Notes: generated by a model from the letters alone, not told the origin. DNA of 64,000 nt from Mycolicibacterium tusciae (GCF_002086795.1 NZ_MVIM01000001.1:186001-250000); one strand, 5' to 3'. Counted from the stretch's first letter, positions 8,431 through 19,477 are shown. Numbers and translations are program-made.

Positions 8431-10086
8431 ATGGACGCAAAGGACGTTTTGGTCGTTGTGAAACTTCTCCGCTCACCCACGCGAGGCTTCCGCAGCCTGG
8501 CGGGCCAGTTTCTGGTCTTTCAGTTGCTGGTCGTCGCCATCGTGTTGATCGCGGTGGCGGCGGTGTCGTTGGCGCAGTCGACGCGGGAGTTCCGAGAGGT
8601 GCGTGGCGCTCGGATGATCGCCGTCGCCGAGAACATGGCGTCCACGCCGATCGTGCGCGACAGATATGCCGACCCCGGAGCCGCCAAGATGCTGGCGCCG
8701 GAGGTCGACCGTGCGGTAGCCCTATCGGGTGCGGGGCTCGCAGAGATCATCGACCCGGGCGGCAGGGTGCGGGCGTCGTCGGATCCATCGCGCATCGGCA
8801 CCCAGGTCGACATGGGGCCGACGAGGGCGGACGAAGGGCGGGCCTGGTTCGGCGATCTGACGATCGGCGGGGTGCACAGCCTCGTGGGCGAGGTGCCAAT
8901 CCTCGCCGACACCGGTGACGTGGTGTCGGTGGCGTCGGTCAGCGAGCGTTATCCATCGGTGTGGGAGTTGATGGGCGCGTCCGGGGAACGTGTGCTGTTC
9001 TATCTCGGCCTGGGCGCGGCGCTGGGCCTGCTCGCGTCGTGGCTGCTGTCGAGGCGGATCAAACGGCACACCCGTGGGTTGGAGATCGCTGAGATCGCCG
9101 GGCTTGCGGATCATCGGGAAGCCTTGTTGCACAGCATCCGTGAGGGCGTCGTCGCGGTGAACAACGAGGGCGACATCACGCTGCTCAACGACAGCGCACA
9201 GGACCTGCTGGGGGTGACCGACGATGCGGTGGGGCGTCCGGTGGACAGTGTCGGGTTGGATCCCGCGGTCGTCGACTTCTTGCTGTCGGGTGAGGACGGC
9301 CAGTCCGCCGGCGATACTGTGATCGTCACGCGGACAAGGGTGCTGGCGTTGAACCGGAGGGCGGCGACGAGCCAAGGCCGGCGGATCGGCACGGTCACGA
9401 CGATGCGTGACAGCACCGAGCTGGCGGCTCTGCAGGGCCAGCTGTCGTCACACAAAAGTGTCACGGACACGCTGCGCGCACAGACGCACGAGTTCGCGAA
9501 TCAGCTGCACACCATCTCGGGTTTGGTCCAGCTGGGTGAATACGATTCGGTGCGTGATCTGGTTGGCACCCTGACGCGACGGCGGGCAGAAATCAGTGAT
9601 GCGGTGACGCAACGTATTTCCGATCCCGCCGTAGCGGCTTTGTTGATCGCGAAGACGACGCTGGCGGCCGAGAGCGGTGTGTCGCTCGAGATCGCCCCGG
9701 AGTCGCATCTGGCGGTGTTGCCGCCCGCGCTGGCGACCGACGTGATCACATTGCTGGGCAATCTCATCGATAATGCGGTCGATGTGTCGGTGGGGTCGAA
9801 GTCGGCTCTGGTCACGGTCAGCATCGGTGACGGTGAGGGGTTGACGATCTCTGTCGCGGACTCGGGGCCGGGTGTGCCCGAGCAACTTCGGGAGTCGATC
9901 TTTGCGCGGGGTGTGACCTCGAAGTCTGAGGTCCCCGGCGGGCGGGGTATCGGGCTGGCACTGGTGCGGATCGTGACGTCGCAGCACGGCGGATCGGTGC
10001 AGGTGACCGACGACCCGTCGGGTGGCGCACTTTTCGTGGCGAGGCTGCCGGCGAGCGTCGTCGCCGAGAAGGCCGCCCATGCGTGA
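8431..10086 (+). CDS. Sensor histidine kinase, CitA/DcuS family
   Basis: This 551-residue membrane kinase has TM1 at about 27-47, an extracytoplasmic sensor domain of about 140 residues, TM2 near 187-207, a PAS domain at about 230-300, and a C-terminal kinase core. H353 in THEFANQLHTISGL is the predicted phospho-acceptor. N, G1 and G2 boxes are LLGNLIDNAVD, DSGPGVP and GRGIGLAL. CitA-type kinases sense di- or tricarboxylates; divergence from tctCBA points to the substrate of that transporter as signal. In Corynebacterium, CitAB is known to control tctCBA. The ATG at 8431 has no Shine-Dalgarno, so a GTG a few codons downstream is possible. It overlaps the regulator gene by 8 bp. Confidence 0.95.
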   Translation: MDAKDVLVVVKLLRSPTRGFRSLAGQFLVFQLLVVAIVLIAVAAVSLAQSTREFREVRGARMIAVAENMASTPIVRDRYADPGAAKMLAPEVDRAVALSGAGLAEIIDPGGRVRASSDPSRIGTQVDMGPTRADEGRAWFGDLTIGGVHSLVGEVPILADTGDVVSVASVSERYPSVWELMGASGERVLFYLGLGAALGLLASWLLSRRIKRHTRGLEIAEIAGLADHREALLHSIREGVVAVNNEGDITLLNDSAQDLLGVTDDAVGRPVDSVGLDPAVVDFLLSGEDGQSAGDTVIVTRTRVLALNRRAATSQGRRIGTVTTMRDSTELAALQGQLSSHKSVTDTLRAQTHEFANQLHTISGLVQLGEYDSVRDLVGTLTRRRAEISDAVTQRISDPAVAALLIAKTTLAAESGVSLEIAPESHLAVLPPALATDVITLLGNLIDNAVDVSVGSKSALVTVSIGDGEGLTISVADSGPGVPEQLRESIFARGVTSKSEVPGGRGIGLALVRIVTSQHGGSVQVTDDPSGGALFVARLPASVVAEKAAHA

Positions 10087-10744
10087 CGTGCTGATCGTCG
10101 ACGACGATTTCATGGTGGCCGAGATCCATCGGCGATTTGTCGAACAGGTGGATGGCTTTCGGGCGACCGGGGTAATGCGAACCGGGACGGAAGCGCTGAC
10201 CGCGGCAAAGGACTTGCAGCCCGACCTGGTGCTGCTGGACGTGTATCTGCCGGATATGACGGGCCTGGAGGTGCTGCAACAATTGCGGTCGGATGGGAAC
10301 CTGGTCGGCGTCATCATGATCACCGCGGCGCGGGAGTTGGACACCGTCAAAGGCGCTTTGGACGGCGGGGCCGCCGATTTCCTGATCAAGCCGTTCGAGT
10401 TTCCGCAATTCAAGGCGAAGTTGGAGGCGTTCGCGGCACGGGCGGACACCCTGGAGTCCGCCGGTGGGATCGACCAGTCGCTGGTCGACTCCTTGTTTGG
10501 TCGGCCCGGTGGAGCGACACAGGCCCTGCCGAAGGGCCTCGGCGCCGAGACGGGTCGACTGGTGCTGGATGCGGTCCGCAGCGCCGGTGAGGTCTCTGCG
10601 GCCGAGTGCGCGGATCTGGTCGGGATTTCGCGAGTTAGCGCGCGGCGCTATCTCGAGCATTATCTGAGCACCGACGTACTGGAATTGCGATTGCAGTACG
10701 GCGCAGGCAGACCCGAGCGGCGCTATCACCTACGCGGCGTGTAG
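10079..10744 (+). CDS. Response regulator, CitB/DcuR family
   Basis: The 221-residue protein has an N-terminal receiver domain with D8-D10 acidic pocket, D54 as the phosphorylation site (LVLLDVYLPD), T82 and K104 (FLIKPF). A C-terminal helix-turn-helix follows at about 170-215 (VSAAECADLVGISRVSARRYLEHYL), typical of CitB-like regulators. Its start overlaps the kinase stop by 8 bp. The likely target is the divergent tctCBA-usp operon. The 3' end overlaps the convergent HNH gene by 15 bp. Confidence 0.95.
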   Translation: MRDVLIVDDDFMVAEIHRRFVEQVDGFRATGVMRTGTEALTAAKDLQPDLVLLDVYLPDMTGLEVLQQLRSDGNLVGVIMITAARELDTVKGALDGGAADFLIKPFEFPQFKAKLEAFAARADTLESAGGIDQSLVDSLFGRPGGATQALPKGLGAETGRLVLDAVRSAGEVSAAECADLVGISRVSARRYLEHYLSTDVLELRLQYGAGRPERRYHLRGV

Positions 10745-12016
10745 ATCAGCCAGCTCGATGCCGATTCTGACTTCGACGTCACTCACGGTGATCAATCGAG
10801 ATCCCGGCAGCGGTGGCGCCGTCGAGCGGTAATGCGCACCGGTGGGCGTCACGAAATCGGCGTTGTGGACGCCGTTTTCTTCGCTGGGACTCACCTCCCA
10901 GCCCGGTGACTCCTTGACGAAGTTACAGTGCGCGCACATGCCGAGACCGTTGAGAATGTGCGTCGGTCCCCCCTTGTTCTTTGGCACCGCGTGGTCGCGG
11001 TGCCGAATCGGCGCATCGCAATAGGGCGTTCGGCAGGTTCGGTCTCGCAGCCCGATGAACATCGCCAATCCCTTTGGAAAGCAACGTGACCGCGACTCCA
11101 TAGCGACCAATGCGCCGGAATCCGGATGGCGATACAGCCGTCGCAGTGTGGCCTTGGAACGCGCGTCGCCAACCGCGGCGTCGACCAACCGCCGGGCCAC
11201 CTCAGCGGGGATCGGGCCGTAGCCATCCACCAACGCTGGGCAGTTGTCTCCGCCAAACAATGTTTGATCTGATATCACCAGGTTCACCGCGACTGGCTCC
11301 GGAACCTCGGCAGGTCGACCGGTCACCCGCTCCACCAAGGTGTCCGCCATTACCTGGCCGCGAGACCGATCGTCAAACGTCGTATCGGCGGCGCGTTTGA
11401 GTGCCGCGTACACACTCACTCCCTGCTTGACCGGCAGCAGTGCGGTCAGAAACGTCATGGCGTCGGGCGCTGGACGAATGCTCACATTTCGTTCGGTCTC
11501 TGCCTTGGCTGCCCGGTCAACAACCGCCTGGGGATCGAGGCGATAGGCGATGCCTTTGGCAATCGCGGTGATCCGAGCGTCGCCCTTTCCGTCGAGACTG
11601 CCGACATCGGCGCATATTTCGGCATCCAGCGCTCGGCGATCCGCCACGCGGAGGCACGCCGACTCGCGCACGATCAGTGTGGCGCGCCATTCTGAGAGCG
11701 CGCCGCATTCCAAAGCGGCTAGCGTGTAAGGCATTTCGTGCACTAGGGCTTTGGCGAATCCCAGGTGACGATTGCCGCGCGACGGGGAATCACGTCGCGC
11801 CAGTGCCACCTCGCTGGCCACACCTCTGCCCCGCTTAGCCGCTGGCATGCCCTCAGCCGCTTCGCCGGCGCGTCGACGCTCATCCAACTCAGCCGCAGCG
11901 CGCGCCTGCCCGGCCGCGGCCGCTGACTTCAGCCGCTCCAGCTCGGCGATCCGGCCGATCAACTCAGCCTCGTCGGCGAGCGAATCCACCGAGGTCAGCG
12001 CTGCTGTATCGAGCAT
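10730..12016 (-). CDS. DUF222 / HNH endonuclease domain protein (13E12-type)
   Basis: The 428-residue protein has an N-terminal DUF222 helical domain (about 10-290) and a C-terminal HNH motif at about 335-385, with paired cysteines and histidines in CRTPYC, HRDHAVP, GGPT and CAHC. This is the architecture of the actinobacterial 13E12 family, often multicopy in mycobacteria. Activity is usually unproven; nuclease function is inferred from the intact HNH residues. It stands alone on the minus strand, upstream of nothing co-directional and close behind the lgt stop. Confidence 0.9.
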   Translation of the reverse strand: MLDTAALTSVDSLADEAELIGRIAELERLKSAAAAGQARAAAELDERRRAGEAAEGMPAAKRGRGVASEVALARRDSPSRGNRHLGFAKALVHEMPYTLAALECGALSEWRATLIVRESACLRVADRRALDAEICADVGSLDGKGDARITAIAKGIAYRLDPQAVVDRAAKAETERNVSIRPAPDAMTFLTALLPVKQGVSVYAALKRAADTTFDDRSRGQVMADTLVERVTGRPAEVPEPVAVNLVISDQTLFGGDNCPALVDGYGPIPAEVARRLVDAAVGDARSKATLRRLYRHPDSGALVAMESRSRCFPKGLAMFIGLRDRTCRTPYCDAPIRHRDHAVPKNKGGPTHILNGLGMCAHCNFVKESPGWEVSPSEENGVHNADFVTPTGAHYRSTAPPLPGSRLITVSDVEVRIGIELADLHAA

Positions 12017-12072
12017 GCTTCGACACTATCCGGACCCACCGACAAGTTTTGGGTCTGGGTGATGCGTGGCGC

Positions 12073-14406
12073 TCAGCTGTTGCGGCGTCGGAAGATCCGG
12101 CGAAGTCGACCGCCGCGCTCTTCGGCCCGGGCGACTGGTGGCTCGGCCTTCGGCCGTACCACTGTGGCCGCAGTGTCCGAAACCGGCGCGTCAGGCGTTT
12201 CCACGTCAGAATCCGTTTCGGCGTCGGACTCTTCAGATTCCTCAGCCTCGGCATCGTCAGTTGCTGAATCCTCGGCCTCCGGCGGTACCTCTTCGTCTGT
12301 TTCGTCGGCGTCGCTCGCAGGCGACGCCGCGTCTTCGGCATCGTCGTCGGCCGCCACCTCGGCGGCGACTTCCTCGGCCTCATCGGCACTTTCGACCGCG
12401 GCGTCGTGAACCTCGGGTGCGGCGTCCTGCGCCTGGACCGCATCCTCACCCTCGACAGCACCCGCACCGCCGACGGAGTCGGCCTCATCCTCCGCGCTGT
12501 CCTCGGCCTCAGCCGGTTCGGGTAAATCGTCGGTCTCATCCTCGACGTGTTCTGCGGCCTCAGCCAATTCCACCGCAGGTTCGTCGGCATCGGCACCTTC
12601 GCCGGCTACCTCTGCGGCTTCTTCAGCCGCCACATCTTCGGCGGCTACCTCGTCGGCGAGCCCCTCGGCCTCATCGGCACTTTCAACCGCAGCCTCATGA
12701 ACCTCAGGCGCAGCATCCTGCACTTCGACCGCGTCCTCACCCTCGACAGCACCCACGCCGCCGACGGATTCGGCCTCATCGTCGGCGCTCTCCTGGCCTT
12801 CGACGTCGTCGTCCGTGCCGTCGGCATCTTCGGCGGCTACCTCGTCGGCGAGCCCCTCGGCCTCATCGGCACTTTCAACCGCAGCCTCATGAACCTCAGG
12901 CGCAGCATCCTGCGCCTCGACCGCGTCCTCACCCTCGACAGCACCCACGCCACCGACGGATTCGGCCTCATCCTCCGTGCTGTCCTCGACCTCGGCCGGT
13001 TCGGGTGAATCGTCGGTCTCGTCCTCGACGTGTTCTGCGGCCTCAGCCAGCTCGACTGCAAGTGCGTCGGCATCGGCATCTTCGGCGGCTACGTCTGCTC
13101 CGACTTCTTCGGCCTCGGCGTCGTCGCCCGTTTCCTCGGCATCTTCGGCCGCTACCTCTTCGGCGACTTCTTCGGCCTCCTCGGCACTTTCGACCGCAGT
13201 CTCGTGAGCCTCGGGTGCGGCGTCCTGCGCCGCGACCGCATCCTCACCCTCGACAGCACCCACGCCGCCGACAGACTCGACCCCAGATTCCTCGTCGGCT
13301 GCAGCTTCCTCAGCCTCGGCCGCCACCGCCGCCGCAAGCAGTTTGGCTTCGGCGGCAGTCTCTTCATCGACGGAATCGTCAGGCTCGACATCTTCCACGT
13401 CGAAGTGCTCATCCGCGTCGGCCCGAGCATCTTCGTCTTCGTCCTGCCCGGCCGCCTTGGCCGCCGCTACCACGCCCGAAGTCGCCGCGACAGCGACGAG
13501 TTCGTCGGCCACCTCACTGATGAGCGACTCATCGCGCGGCTTACCCTTCAGCGTCGCCGGGTCCTCGCGACCCTTCGGCGCCACCATGAAGTACACCACC
13601 GCACCGATGAACACGAACGTCGACGTGAACGAGTTGACCCTGATATCGGCGATCAGCGTCGCCTGATCGCTACGCAACAGTTCGATCCAGAAGCGACCCA
13701 AACAGTAGCCCGCGACATACAGCGCGAACAGCCGGCCGTGACCGATCTTGAACCGCCGATCGACCCAGATTAACAGCGCGAAAATCAGGACATTCCACAA
13801 CAATTCGTACAGGAATGTCGGGTGTACGACCTCATACAATTGGCCCGTCGATACACCATTGGCCAGGTCCGGGCTGACCACACCGTTGGCGCCCTCGCGC
13901 TCGTAGATCTCCAGACCCCACGGCACCGTCGTCGGTCGGCCGTACAACTCCTGGTTGAAGTAGTTGCCCAATCGGCCGATCGCCTGCGCCAGAATGATTC
14001 CCGGCGCAATCGCATCGCCGAATGCGGGCAGCGGAATGCCACGATTCCGGCACGCGATCCACGCTCCAACGCCACCAAGTGCTACCGCACCCCAGATTCC
14101 CAGGCCGCCGTCCCAGATTCGCAGCGCCCCGAGAATCCCTGGCTTGCCCTCACCGAAGTACTTAGACCAGTCGGTGATGACGTGATAGAGCCGACCGCCG
14201 ATCAGCCCGAACGGCACCGCCCACAGCGCGATGTCATAGATGACGCCGCGCTCACCGCCCCTGGCTTCCCATCGCCGGTCGCCGATGACCAACGCCACCA
14301 CGATCCCGACGATGATGAACAACGCGTACGCACGAATCGGAACCGGACCGATATGCCAAACGCCCTGTGACGGACTCGGAATGTAGGCGAGCACAGTCGT
14401 CGTCAC
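12073..14406 (-). CDS. lgt: Prolipoprotein diacylglyceryl transferase with long acidic repeat tail
   Basis: Lgt moves diacylglycerol from phosphatidylglycerol to the lipobox cysteine of prolipoproteins in the membrane. Residues 1-285 are the catalytic seven-TM domain, with the signature [15 protein letters not shown] at about 144-158 and [11 protein letters not shown]. The remaining roughly 490 residues are a hydrophilic Ala/Glu/Asp-rich tail with internal repeats, ending in a basic patch ([13 protein letters not shown]). Typical Lgt is under 300 residues; mycobacterial orthologs have C-terminal extensions, but 777 residues is very long. The GTG start at 14406 overlaps the trpA stop, making lgt the last gene of the trp operon. 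Confidence 0.95.
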   Translation of the reverse strand: MTTTVLAYIPSPSQGVWHIGPVPIRAYALFIIVGIVVALVIGDRRWEARGGERGVIYDIALWAVPFGLIGGRLYHVITDWSKYFGEGKPGILGALRIWDGGLGIWGAVALGGVGAWIACRNRGIPLPAFGDAIAPGIILAQAIGRLGNYFNQELYGRPTTVPWGLEIYEREGANGVVSPDLANGVSTGQLYEVVHPTFLYELLWNVLIFALLIWVDRRFKIGHGRLFALYVAGYCLGRFWIELLRSDQATLIADIRVNSFTSTFVFIGAVVYFMVAPKGREDPATLKGKPRDESLISEVADELVAVAATSGVVAAAKAAGQDEDEDARADADEHFDVEDVEPDDSVDEETAAEAKLLAAAVAAEAEEAAADEESGVESVGGVGAVEGEDAVAAQDAAPEAHETAVESAEEAEEVAEEVAAEDAEETGDDAEAEEVGADVAAEDADADALAVELAEAAEHVEDETDDSPEPAEVEDSTEDEAESVGGVGAVEGEDAVEAQDAAPEVHEAAVESADEAEGLADEVAAEDADGTDDDVEGQESADDEAESVGGVGAVEGEDAVEVQDAAPEVHEAAVESADEAEGLADEVAAEDVAAEEAAEVAGEGADADEPAVELAEAAEHVEDETDDLPEPAEAEDSAEDEADSVGGAGAVEGEDAVQAQDAAPEVHDAAVESADEAEEVAAEVAADDDAEDAASPASDADETDEEVPPEAEDSATDDAEAEESEESDAETDSDVETPDAPVSDTAATVVRPKAEPPVARAEERGGRLRRIFRRRNS
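12330..13290 (-). repeat. Two-module acidic repeat array in the Lgt tail
   Basis: The tail holds four copies of module A (about 50 residues, beginning [15 protein letters not shown] and running through [19 protein letters not shown]) and two copies of module B (about 38 residues, containing [17 protein letters not shown] and PEPAEVEDS). The order from the N-terminal side is A1-B1-A2-A3-B2-A4. Copies of A begin near 13284, 12975, 12787 and 12498. In copy A2 I count 18 acidic residues in 51 and no lysine or arginine. The DNA copies are close enough to recombine, so copy number may vary among strains. Confidence 0.9.
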
Positions 14407-15191
14407 GCGATAACCCTCTGCCGTACTCCCTCGGCGAGCTCAGCGGTCAGTGTCCGCACGGCGTCCTCCCCGTCCTGCAAGGCCGACACCAGCGCCGAGC
14501 CCACGATCACCCCGTCCGCATAGGCACCGATCTCTGCCGCCTGCTCGCGTGAGCGCACACCGAGGCCTACGCCGACCGGGATATCCGACACCGCCTTCAC
14601 GCGGCTGACCAACGCGGGTGCCGCATTGGATACGGCGTCGCGCGCGCCGGTCACACCCATCGTCGATGCGGCATAAACGAATCCGCGTGAAGCCTCGACC
14701 GTCGCCGCCAACCGCTCCGGCGTCGACGAAGGCGCCACCAGAAAAATGCGGTCCAGGTCGTGGGCTTCCGATACCTCGATCCACTCCGACGCCTCGTCGG
14801 GAATCAGATCGGGGGTGATCATCCCCAGTCCGCCGGCCGCGGCCAGATCGCGCGCAAACGCGTCGACACCCCAGCGCAGCACCACATTCCAGTACGTCAT
14901 CACCACGGCCCGCCCACCCGCGTTGCTGATCTGCTCGACCGCTGCCAACGTGTCGCGCACCCGCACACCGCCGCGCAGCGCCACTTCGGTGGCCGCCGCG
15001 ATCGTCGGCCCGTCCATACCCGGATCCGAATACGCGATGCCCACCTCGACGAGATCGCAGCCGGATTCGACCAGCGCGGTCATCGCCGAGATCGACTTCG
15101 GCACGTCGGGAAAGCCGGTCGGCAGGTAACCGATCAGCGCGGCGCGGTCTTCCGCCCGGCAGGTGTCGAACATAGCGGCCAACCGGCTCAC
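14403..15191 (-). CDS. trpA: Tryptophan synthase alpha chain
   Basis: TrpA cleaves indole-3-glycerol phosphate and passes indole to TrpB in the alpha2-beta2 enzyme. At 262 residues it has the usual length. The TIM-barrel catalytic glutamate and aspartate lie in [17 protein letters not shown], and the phosphate-binding loops GVGLGVRS and DGVIVGSAL are present. The GTG start at 15191 overlaps the trpB stop (GTGA), and the stop overlaps the lgt start. Confidence 0.98.
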   Translation of the reverse strand: MSRLAAMFDTCRAEDRAALIGYLPTGFPDVPKSISAMTALVESGCDLVEVGIAYSDPGMDGPTIAAATEVALRGGVRVRDTLAAVEQISNAGGRAVVMTYWNVVLRWGVDAFARDLAAAGGLGMITPDLIPDEASEWIEVSEAHDLDRIFLVAPSSTPERLAATVEASRGFVYAASTMGVTGARDAVSNAAPALVSRVKAVSDIPVGVGLGVRSREQAAEIGAYADGVIVGSALVSALQDGEDAVRTLTAELAEGVRQRVIA

Positions 15192-16447
15192 GATTCACCG
15201 TCCATCAGGCCAAACCATTTCGCCGCCGTCTCGACATCCTTGTCGCCGCGTCCCGACAGGTTGACCAGGACGATGGCGCCGCGACCCAGTTCCTCGCCCA
15301 GCTTCAGCGCTCCTGCGACGGCGTGCGCCGATTCGATGGCGGGGATGATTCCCTCGGTGCGGCACAACAGCGCGAACGCATCCATCGCCTCGGTGTCGGT
15401 GATCGGCCGGTACTCGGCGCGGCCGATGTCCTTCAAGAAGGCATGCTCGGGACCCACACCCGGATAGTCCAAACCAGCCGAAATCGAATGGGATTCGATG
15501 GTCTGCCCATCTTCGTCCTGAAGCAGGTACGAGAACGAACCCTGGAAAGCCCCGGGTGTTCCACCCGCGAATGTCGCTGCGTGACGTCCGGTTTCGACGC
15601 CGTCCCCCGCCGCTTCGAAGCCGACCAGCCGCGTCCCGGGATCGTCGATGAACGCGTGGAAGATGCCGATCGCATTCGACCCGCCACCCACACACGCCGT
15701 CACCGCATCGGGCAGCCGGCCGGCCAGAGACTGGATCTGCGCACGCGCCTCGAGACCGATTACCCGCTGGAAGTCGCGCACCATCGTCGGGAACGGGTGA
15801 GGTCCCGCCGCGGTGCCGAAGCAGTAATAGGTGTTGTCGGCGTTGGTGACCCAATCGCGAAAGGCTTCGTTGATCGCATCCTTGAGCGTTTTCGAACCGG
15901 CCTCGACGGACACCACTTCTGCGCCGAGCAGGCGCATTCGCGCGACGTTCAGCGCCTGACGTGCCGTGTCGACGGCACCCATGTAGATGATGCACTCCAG
16001 ACCCAGTAGCGCACAGGCGGTAGCGGTCGCCACCCCGTGCTGGCCGGCGCCCGTCTCGGCGATCACCCGTGACTTGCCCATCTGCTTGGCCAGCAGCGCC
16101 TGACCGAGCACATTGTTGATCTTGTGAGATCCGGTGTGGTTGAGGTCTTCTCGCTTGAGGAACAGTCGCGCCCCACCCGCATGGTCAGAAAGTCTGGTCG
16201 CCTCGTAGATCGGCGACGGCCTGCCGGTGTAGTGGCGTTGCAGCCGATCCAGTTCATCGAGGAACGTCTGATCGCTACGAGCCTTCTCGTAGGCCGCGGT
16301 CACCTCTTCGATCACCGTCATCAACGCCTCGGGGACGAATCGTCCACCGTAGACACCGAAATGGCCACGCGCATCGGGATCGTGGACTGTGGGTTCGGCC
16401 ACCGCCGCGCTGGAACGCGGCAACTCCGGCCCGGCGAGGTCGGCCAT
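15188..16447 (-). CDS. trpB: Tryptophan synthase beta chain
   Basis: TrpB joins indole and serine using PLP. The 419-residue protein shows the PLP-lysine motif [26 protein letters not shown], and the phosphate cup GGGSNAIG. An N-terminal extension of about 25 residues precedes the conserved [14 protein letters not shown] preferred the ATG at 16447, which has GAGGA at good spacing, over a TTG one codon upstream. It lies 35 bp after trpC and overlaps trpA. Confidence 0.98.
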   Translation of the reverse strand: MADLAGPELPRSSAAVAEPTVHDPDARGHFGVYGGRFVPEALMTVIEEVTAAYEKARSDQTFLDELDRLQRHYTGRPSPIYEATRLSDHAGGARLFLKREDLNHTGSHKINNVLGQALLAKQMGKSRVIAETGAGQHGVATATACALLGLECIIYMGAVDTARQALNVARMRLLGAEVVSVEAGSKTLKDAINEAFRDWVTNADNTYYCFGTAAGPHPFPTMVRDFQRVIGLEARAQIQSLAGRLPDAVTACVGGGSNAIGIFHAFIDDPGTRLVGFEAAGDGVETGRHAATFAGGTPGAFQGSFSYLLQDEDGQTIESHSISAGLDYPGVGPEHAFLKDIGRAEYRPITDTEAMDAFALLCRTEGIIPAIESAHAVAGALKLGEELGRGAIVLVNLSGRGDKDVETAAKWFGLMDGES

Positions 16448-16482
16448 CAACGATCCTCTTCGCGCACGCGGCTCATCGCGTG

Positions 16483-17301
16483 TCAGCGTGAGGGTTTCGG
16501 GCAGGACGGGTGCGTACCTGCGGTGACCAGATCGGCAACGGCGCCGCGGGGGTCACCACTGGTGACCAGTCCCTCGCCGACGAGTACGGCGTCGGCGCCT
16601 GCTCCTGCGTATGCGAGTAGATCGGCAGTGCCGCGAACTCCCGACTCGGCGATGCGGATGACACCGCTCGGCAGGCCAGGGGCGATGCGCGCGAAGCAGT
16701 CCCGGTCGACGTTCAGTGTCTTCAGATCACGTGCGTTGACTCCGATGACCTTCGCACCGGCCTGCAGGGCTCGATCCGCTTCCTCTTCGGTATGCACCTC
16801 GACAAGCGCTGTCATTCCAAGCGATTCGGTGCGGTCGAGCATGGACTCCAGCGCCTGCTGTTCGAGCGCGGCGACGATCAGCAGCAGCATGTCGGCGCCG
16901 TGCGCGCGCGCCTCATGAATCTGATACGGGCCGACGATGAAGTCCTTGCGCAGCACCGGGATTGACACCGCTGCGCGCACCGCGTCGAGATCGTCCAGCG
17001 AGCCGTTGAACCGGCGCTGTTCGGTCAGCACACTGATGATGCGCGCGCCGCCGTCCTCGTATGCGCGAGCCAGCGCCGCAGGGTCCGAGATCGACGCCAA
17101 CTCTCCACGTGACGGGCTGGCGCGCTTCACTTCCGCGATGACGCCGATGCCGGGTTCGCGCAGAGCCGCCAACACGTCCAGCGGAGACGGTGCGGCCTTG
17201 GCCGCTTCCTTGATGTCTGCGAATGGCAGAACAGCCTCGCGAGCTGCAACATCAGCGCGAACACCCTCAATGATGGTGTCGAGCACGGTTGCCGAACTCA
17301 T
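16483..17301 (-). CDS. trpC: Indole-3-glycerol phosphate synthase
   Basis: TrpC converts CdRP to indole-3-glycerol phosphate. At 272 residues it matches the mycobacterial length. Motifs include [12 protein letters not shown] with the catalytic lysine, [24 protein letters not shown]-type [11 protein letters not shown], and ESGVRG. The ATG at 17301 has GAGG about 10 bases upstream; an upstream in-frame ATG (17331) would add 10 residues without support. A 71-bp gap separates it from the upstream membrane-protein gene. Confidence 0.98.
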   Translation of the reverse strand: MSSATVLDTIIEGVRADVAAREAVLPFADIKEAAKAAPSPLDVLAALREPGIGVIAEVKRASPSRGELASISDPAALARAYEDGGARIISVLTEQRRFNGSLDDLDAVRAAVSIPVLRKDFIVGPYQIHEARAHGADMLLLIVAALEQQALESMLDRTESLGMTALVEVHTEEEADRALQAGAKVIGVNARDLKTLNVDRDCFARIAPGLPSGVIRIAESGVRGTADLLAYAGAGADAVLVGEGLVTSGDPRGAVADLVTAGTHPSCPKPSR

Positions 17302-17372
17302 GGGTGTTGATTCCTCTCGGATGATGCCCACAGATCTCTAACGAAGGGTAACGGTCGCCACACCCTCCGGTG

Positions 17373-17951
17373 TCACCGCCCCTTGTCCGGGTCGGTCGGG
17401 TCACGGCCCTCGTCGAGTGCTTCCCACAGCTGTCGCTCCGACATCGCGTCGTCCGTTTTGTCCGCCGGAACAGCCGTACGGCGTGCGTAGCGAGCCACAC
17501 CCGAGATGTTCCTGGACGCCGAGCGCAGCAGCAGCACCGCGCACGCGAGTGTGACGACCGCTGCCAGCGCCGTGATCACTGCACCCCCGTAGTGCCGCTG
17601 AGTCCCAACCAGGTCGGCAACTGGCGCATCGGCCAGATCAGACGCCCTGACGCCGACGTCACGCATCACCCACAGGCTGATCGCCAGATACGCCATACCG
17701 GCGCTGGCGATCGCCGCCAGTACGGCCAGCGCCCGCAACGGCCAGCCCCGCACCGCCAGCGCGGCGATAGCGGTGGCCAGCAGCAGAACGGCCAGCGGCA
17801 CCAGTGCGGTCGACCACGACCCACCGGACAGTGCGATTGTCCTGGGCTGCCCCAGCCCGTCGAACGACGACACATCGACCCACGTCATCCGCGACGCCCC
17901 CCACAGTCCCGCCGCGGCCAACACCAGCCCCAGCTGCGCGATCCGGATCAC
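17373..17951 (-). CDS. Trp-biosynthesis-associated membrane protein (TIGR02234 type)
   Basis: The 192-residue protein has four predicted membrane helices: [58 protein letters not shown] and [20 protein letters not shown] cytoplasmic tail follows. A conserved actinobacterial membrane protein is commonly found between trpE and trpC; its function is not established. The GTG start at 17951 overlaps the trpE stop, so it is translated with trpE. Confidence 0.9.
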   Translation of the reverse strand: MIRIAQLGLVLAAAGLWGASRMTWVDVSSFDGLGQPRTIALSGGSWSTALVPLAVLLLATAIAALAVRGWPLRALAVLAAIASAGMAYLAISLWVMRDVGVRASDLADAPVADLVGTQRHYGGAVITALAAVVTLACAVLLLRSASRNISGVARYARRTAVPADKTDDAMSERQLWEALDEGRDPTDPDKGR

Positions 17952-19474
17952 GGTTCGGTGAGCGTTTCCGCTGCCGCGATGGCGTTCAGCACCGCGCGGG
18001 CCTTGTTCGCCGCCTCCGTGTACTCGTACGGCCCGTTGGAGTCGGCCACGACTCCACCACCGGCCTGCACATACGCCGTGCCCGCGCGCATCAACGCCGT
18101 GCGAATCGCGATCGCGAAATCGGCGTTGCCCGCGAAGTCCAGATAGCCGAGCACGCCGCCGTACAGCCCGCGACGGGTCTTCTCGACCTCCTCGATCAGC
18201 TCCATGGCACGCACCTTCGGCGCCCCGGACAGCGTGCCCGCCGGGAAGCACGCCGTCACCGCGTCCAACGCGGTCTTGTCGCCGGCCAGCTCGCCATGCA
18301 CCGTCGACACGATGTGCATGACGTGGCTGTAACGCTCGATGTGGCTGTAGTCCTCGACCCGCACGGTGCCGGGCCGGCAGACCCGACCGAGGTCGTTGCG
18401 GCCCAGATCGACCAGCATCAGGTGCTCGGCGCGCTCCTTCTCGTCGTGCAGCAGCTCCTTCTCGAGCAGCAGATCTTCTTCCTCGGTCTGCCCGCGCCAC
18501 CGCGTGCCCGCGATCGGATGCGTCGACGCCCGGCCATCCTTGACCGTCACCAGCGCTTCCGGGCTTGATCCGACGATCGAAAAGTCCAGTCCGCCATCAT
18601 CGTTGGGCACGTTGAGCAGATACATGTACGGGCTCGGGTTGCTCACCCGCAGCATCCGGTACACGTCGAATGGGTCGGCGTCGGTGTCCATCTCGAACCG
18701 CTGTGACGGCACCACCTGGAACGCCTCGCCCGCCTCGATGTCGCCGACGAGTTTCTCGACGATCGCCGTGTATTCCTCCACAGTGCGCTGTGCACGGTGC
18801 AGCGGCTCGGGCCTGCTGAACGTCGCGACGGTCGACGGGAGGGGCTCCCCGAGGGCCGCGGTCATCACATCGAGCCGGCTGACCGCGTCGTCGTAGGCCC
18901 AGTCCACCCGCTCGTCGGTGCCGTTCCAGTTCACCGCGTTGGCGATCAGCGTGATCGTGCCCTCATGGTGGTCGACGGCGGCAACGTCAGTGGCCAGCAG
19001 CAGCAACATGTCCGGCAGTCCGAGATCGTCCACCGCAAGCGACGGCAGCTTCTCCAGACGCCGCACCATGTCGTAGGCGAAGAACCCCACGAGACCCGAC
19101 GAAAGTGGCGGCAGGCCCGTCACCGGCTCGGTCTTCAGCAGCTCAAGCGTCGCGCGCAGGGCCGCGAGCGGCTCACCGCCGGTGGGCGCATCCTTAGGGG
19201 TGGTGCCCAGCCAGACGGCCTCGCCGTCACGGACCGTCAGCGCCGACGGCGCACCGGCGCCGATGAACGACCAACGCGACCACGACCGGCCGTTCTCGGC
19301 CGACTCGAGCAAGAACGTCCCCGGCCGGTTGGCGGCCAGCTTGCGGTAGGCCGAGAGCGGAGTCTCGCTGTCGGCCAGCACCTTGCGGGTCACCGGCACT
19401 ACGCGATGCTCGGCGGCCAGCGCCCGGAAGTCCTCGCGTGAGGTGGTGAGGGCAAGGTTGGCGGTCGTTTGCAC
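17948..19474 (-). CDS. trpE: Anthranilate synthase component I
   Basis: TrpE makes anthranilate from chorismate with an amidotransferase partner; no trpG is in the window. At 508 residues it has normal length, with an N-terminal Anth_synt_I_N region and a C-terminal chorismate-binding domain: [46 protein letters not shown] and [10 protein letters not shown]. The start is a GTG at 19474; the ATG four bases upstream is out of frame. It begins three bases after the stop of the PhyH gene. Confidence 0.97.
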   Translation of the reverse strand: MQTTANLALTTSREDFRALAAEHRVVPVTRKVLADSETPLSAYRKLAANRPGTFLLESAENGRSWSRWSFIGAGAPSALTVRDGEAVWLGTTPKDAPTGGEPLAALRATLELLKTEPVTGLPPLSSGLVGFFAYDMVRRLEKLPSLAVDDLGLPDMLLLLATDVAAVDHHEGTITLIANAVNWNGTDERVDWAYDDAVSRLDVMTAALGEPLPSTVATFSRPEPLHRAQRTVEEYTAIVEKLVGDIEAGEAFQVVPSQRFEMDTDADPFDVYRMLRVSNPSPYMYLLNVPNDDGGLDFSIVGSSPEALVTVKDGRASTHPIAGTRWRGQTEEEDLLLEKELLHDEKERAEHLMLVDLGRNDLGRVCRPGTVRVEDYSHIERYSHVMHIVSTVHGELAGDKTALDAVTACFPAGTLSGAPKVRAMELIEEVEKTRRGLYGGVLGYLDFAGNADFAIAIRTALMRAGTAYVQAGGGVVADSNGPYEYTEAANKARAVLNAIAAAETLTEP

Positions 19475-19477
19475 CCA

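Noticed and set aside
10730..12016. DUF222/HNH gene as part of a homing element or intein
   Set aside because: No flanking repeats, intron boundaries or split host gene are visible. Free-standing copies of this family are common in mycobacteria.
12066..13520. Long plus-strand open frame rich in Arg, Pro and His opposite lgt
   Set aside because: It is the antisense of the Glu/Ala/Asp repeat tail of Lgt; its composition and internal repeats are mirror images of that array.
16448..17372. Trp attenuator or leader peptide in the trp operon
   Set aside because: No short Trp-rich frame with alternative hairpins was seen in the trp intergenic gaps; the genes are mostly coupled by overlaps.
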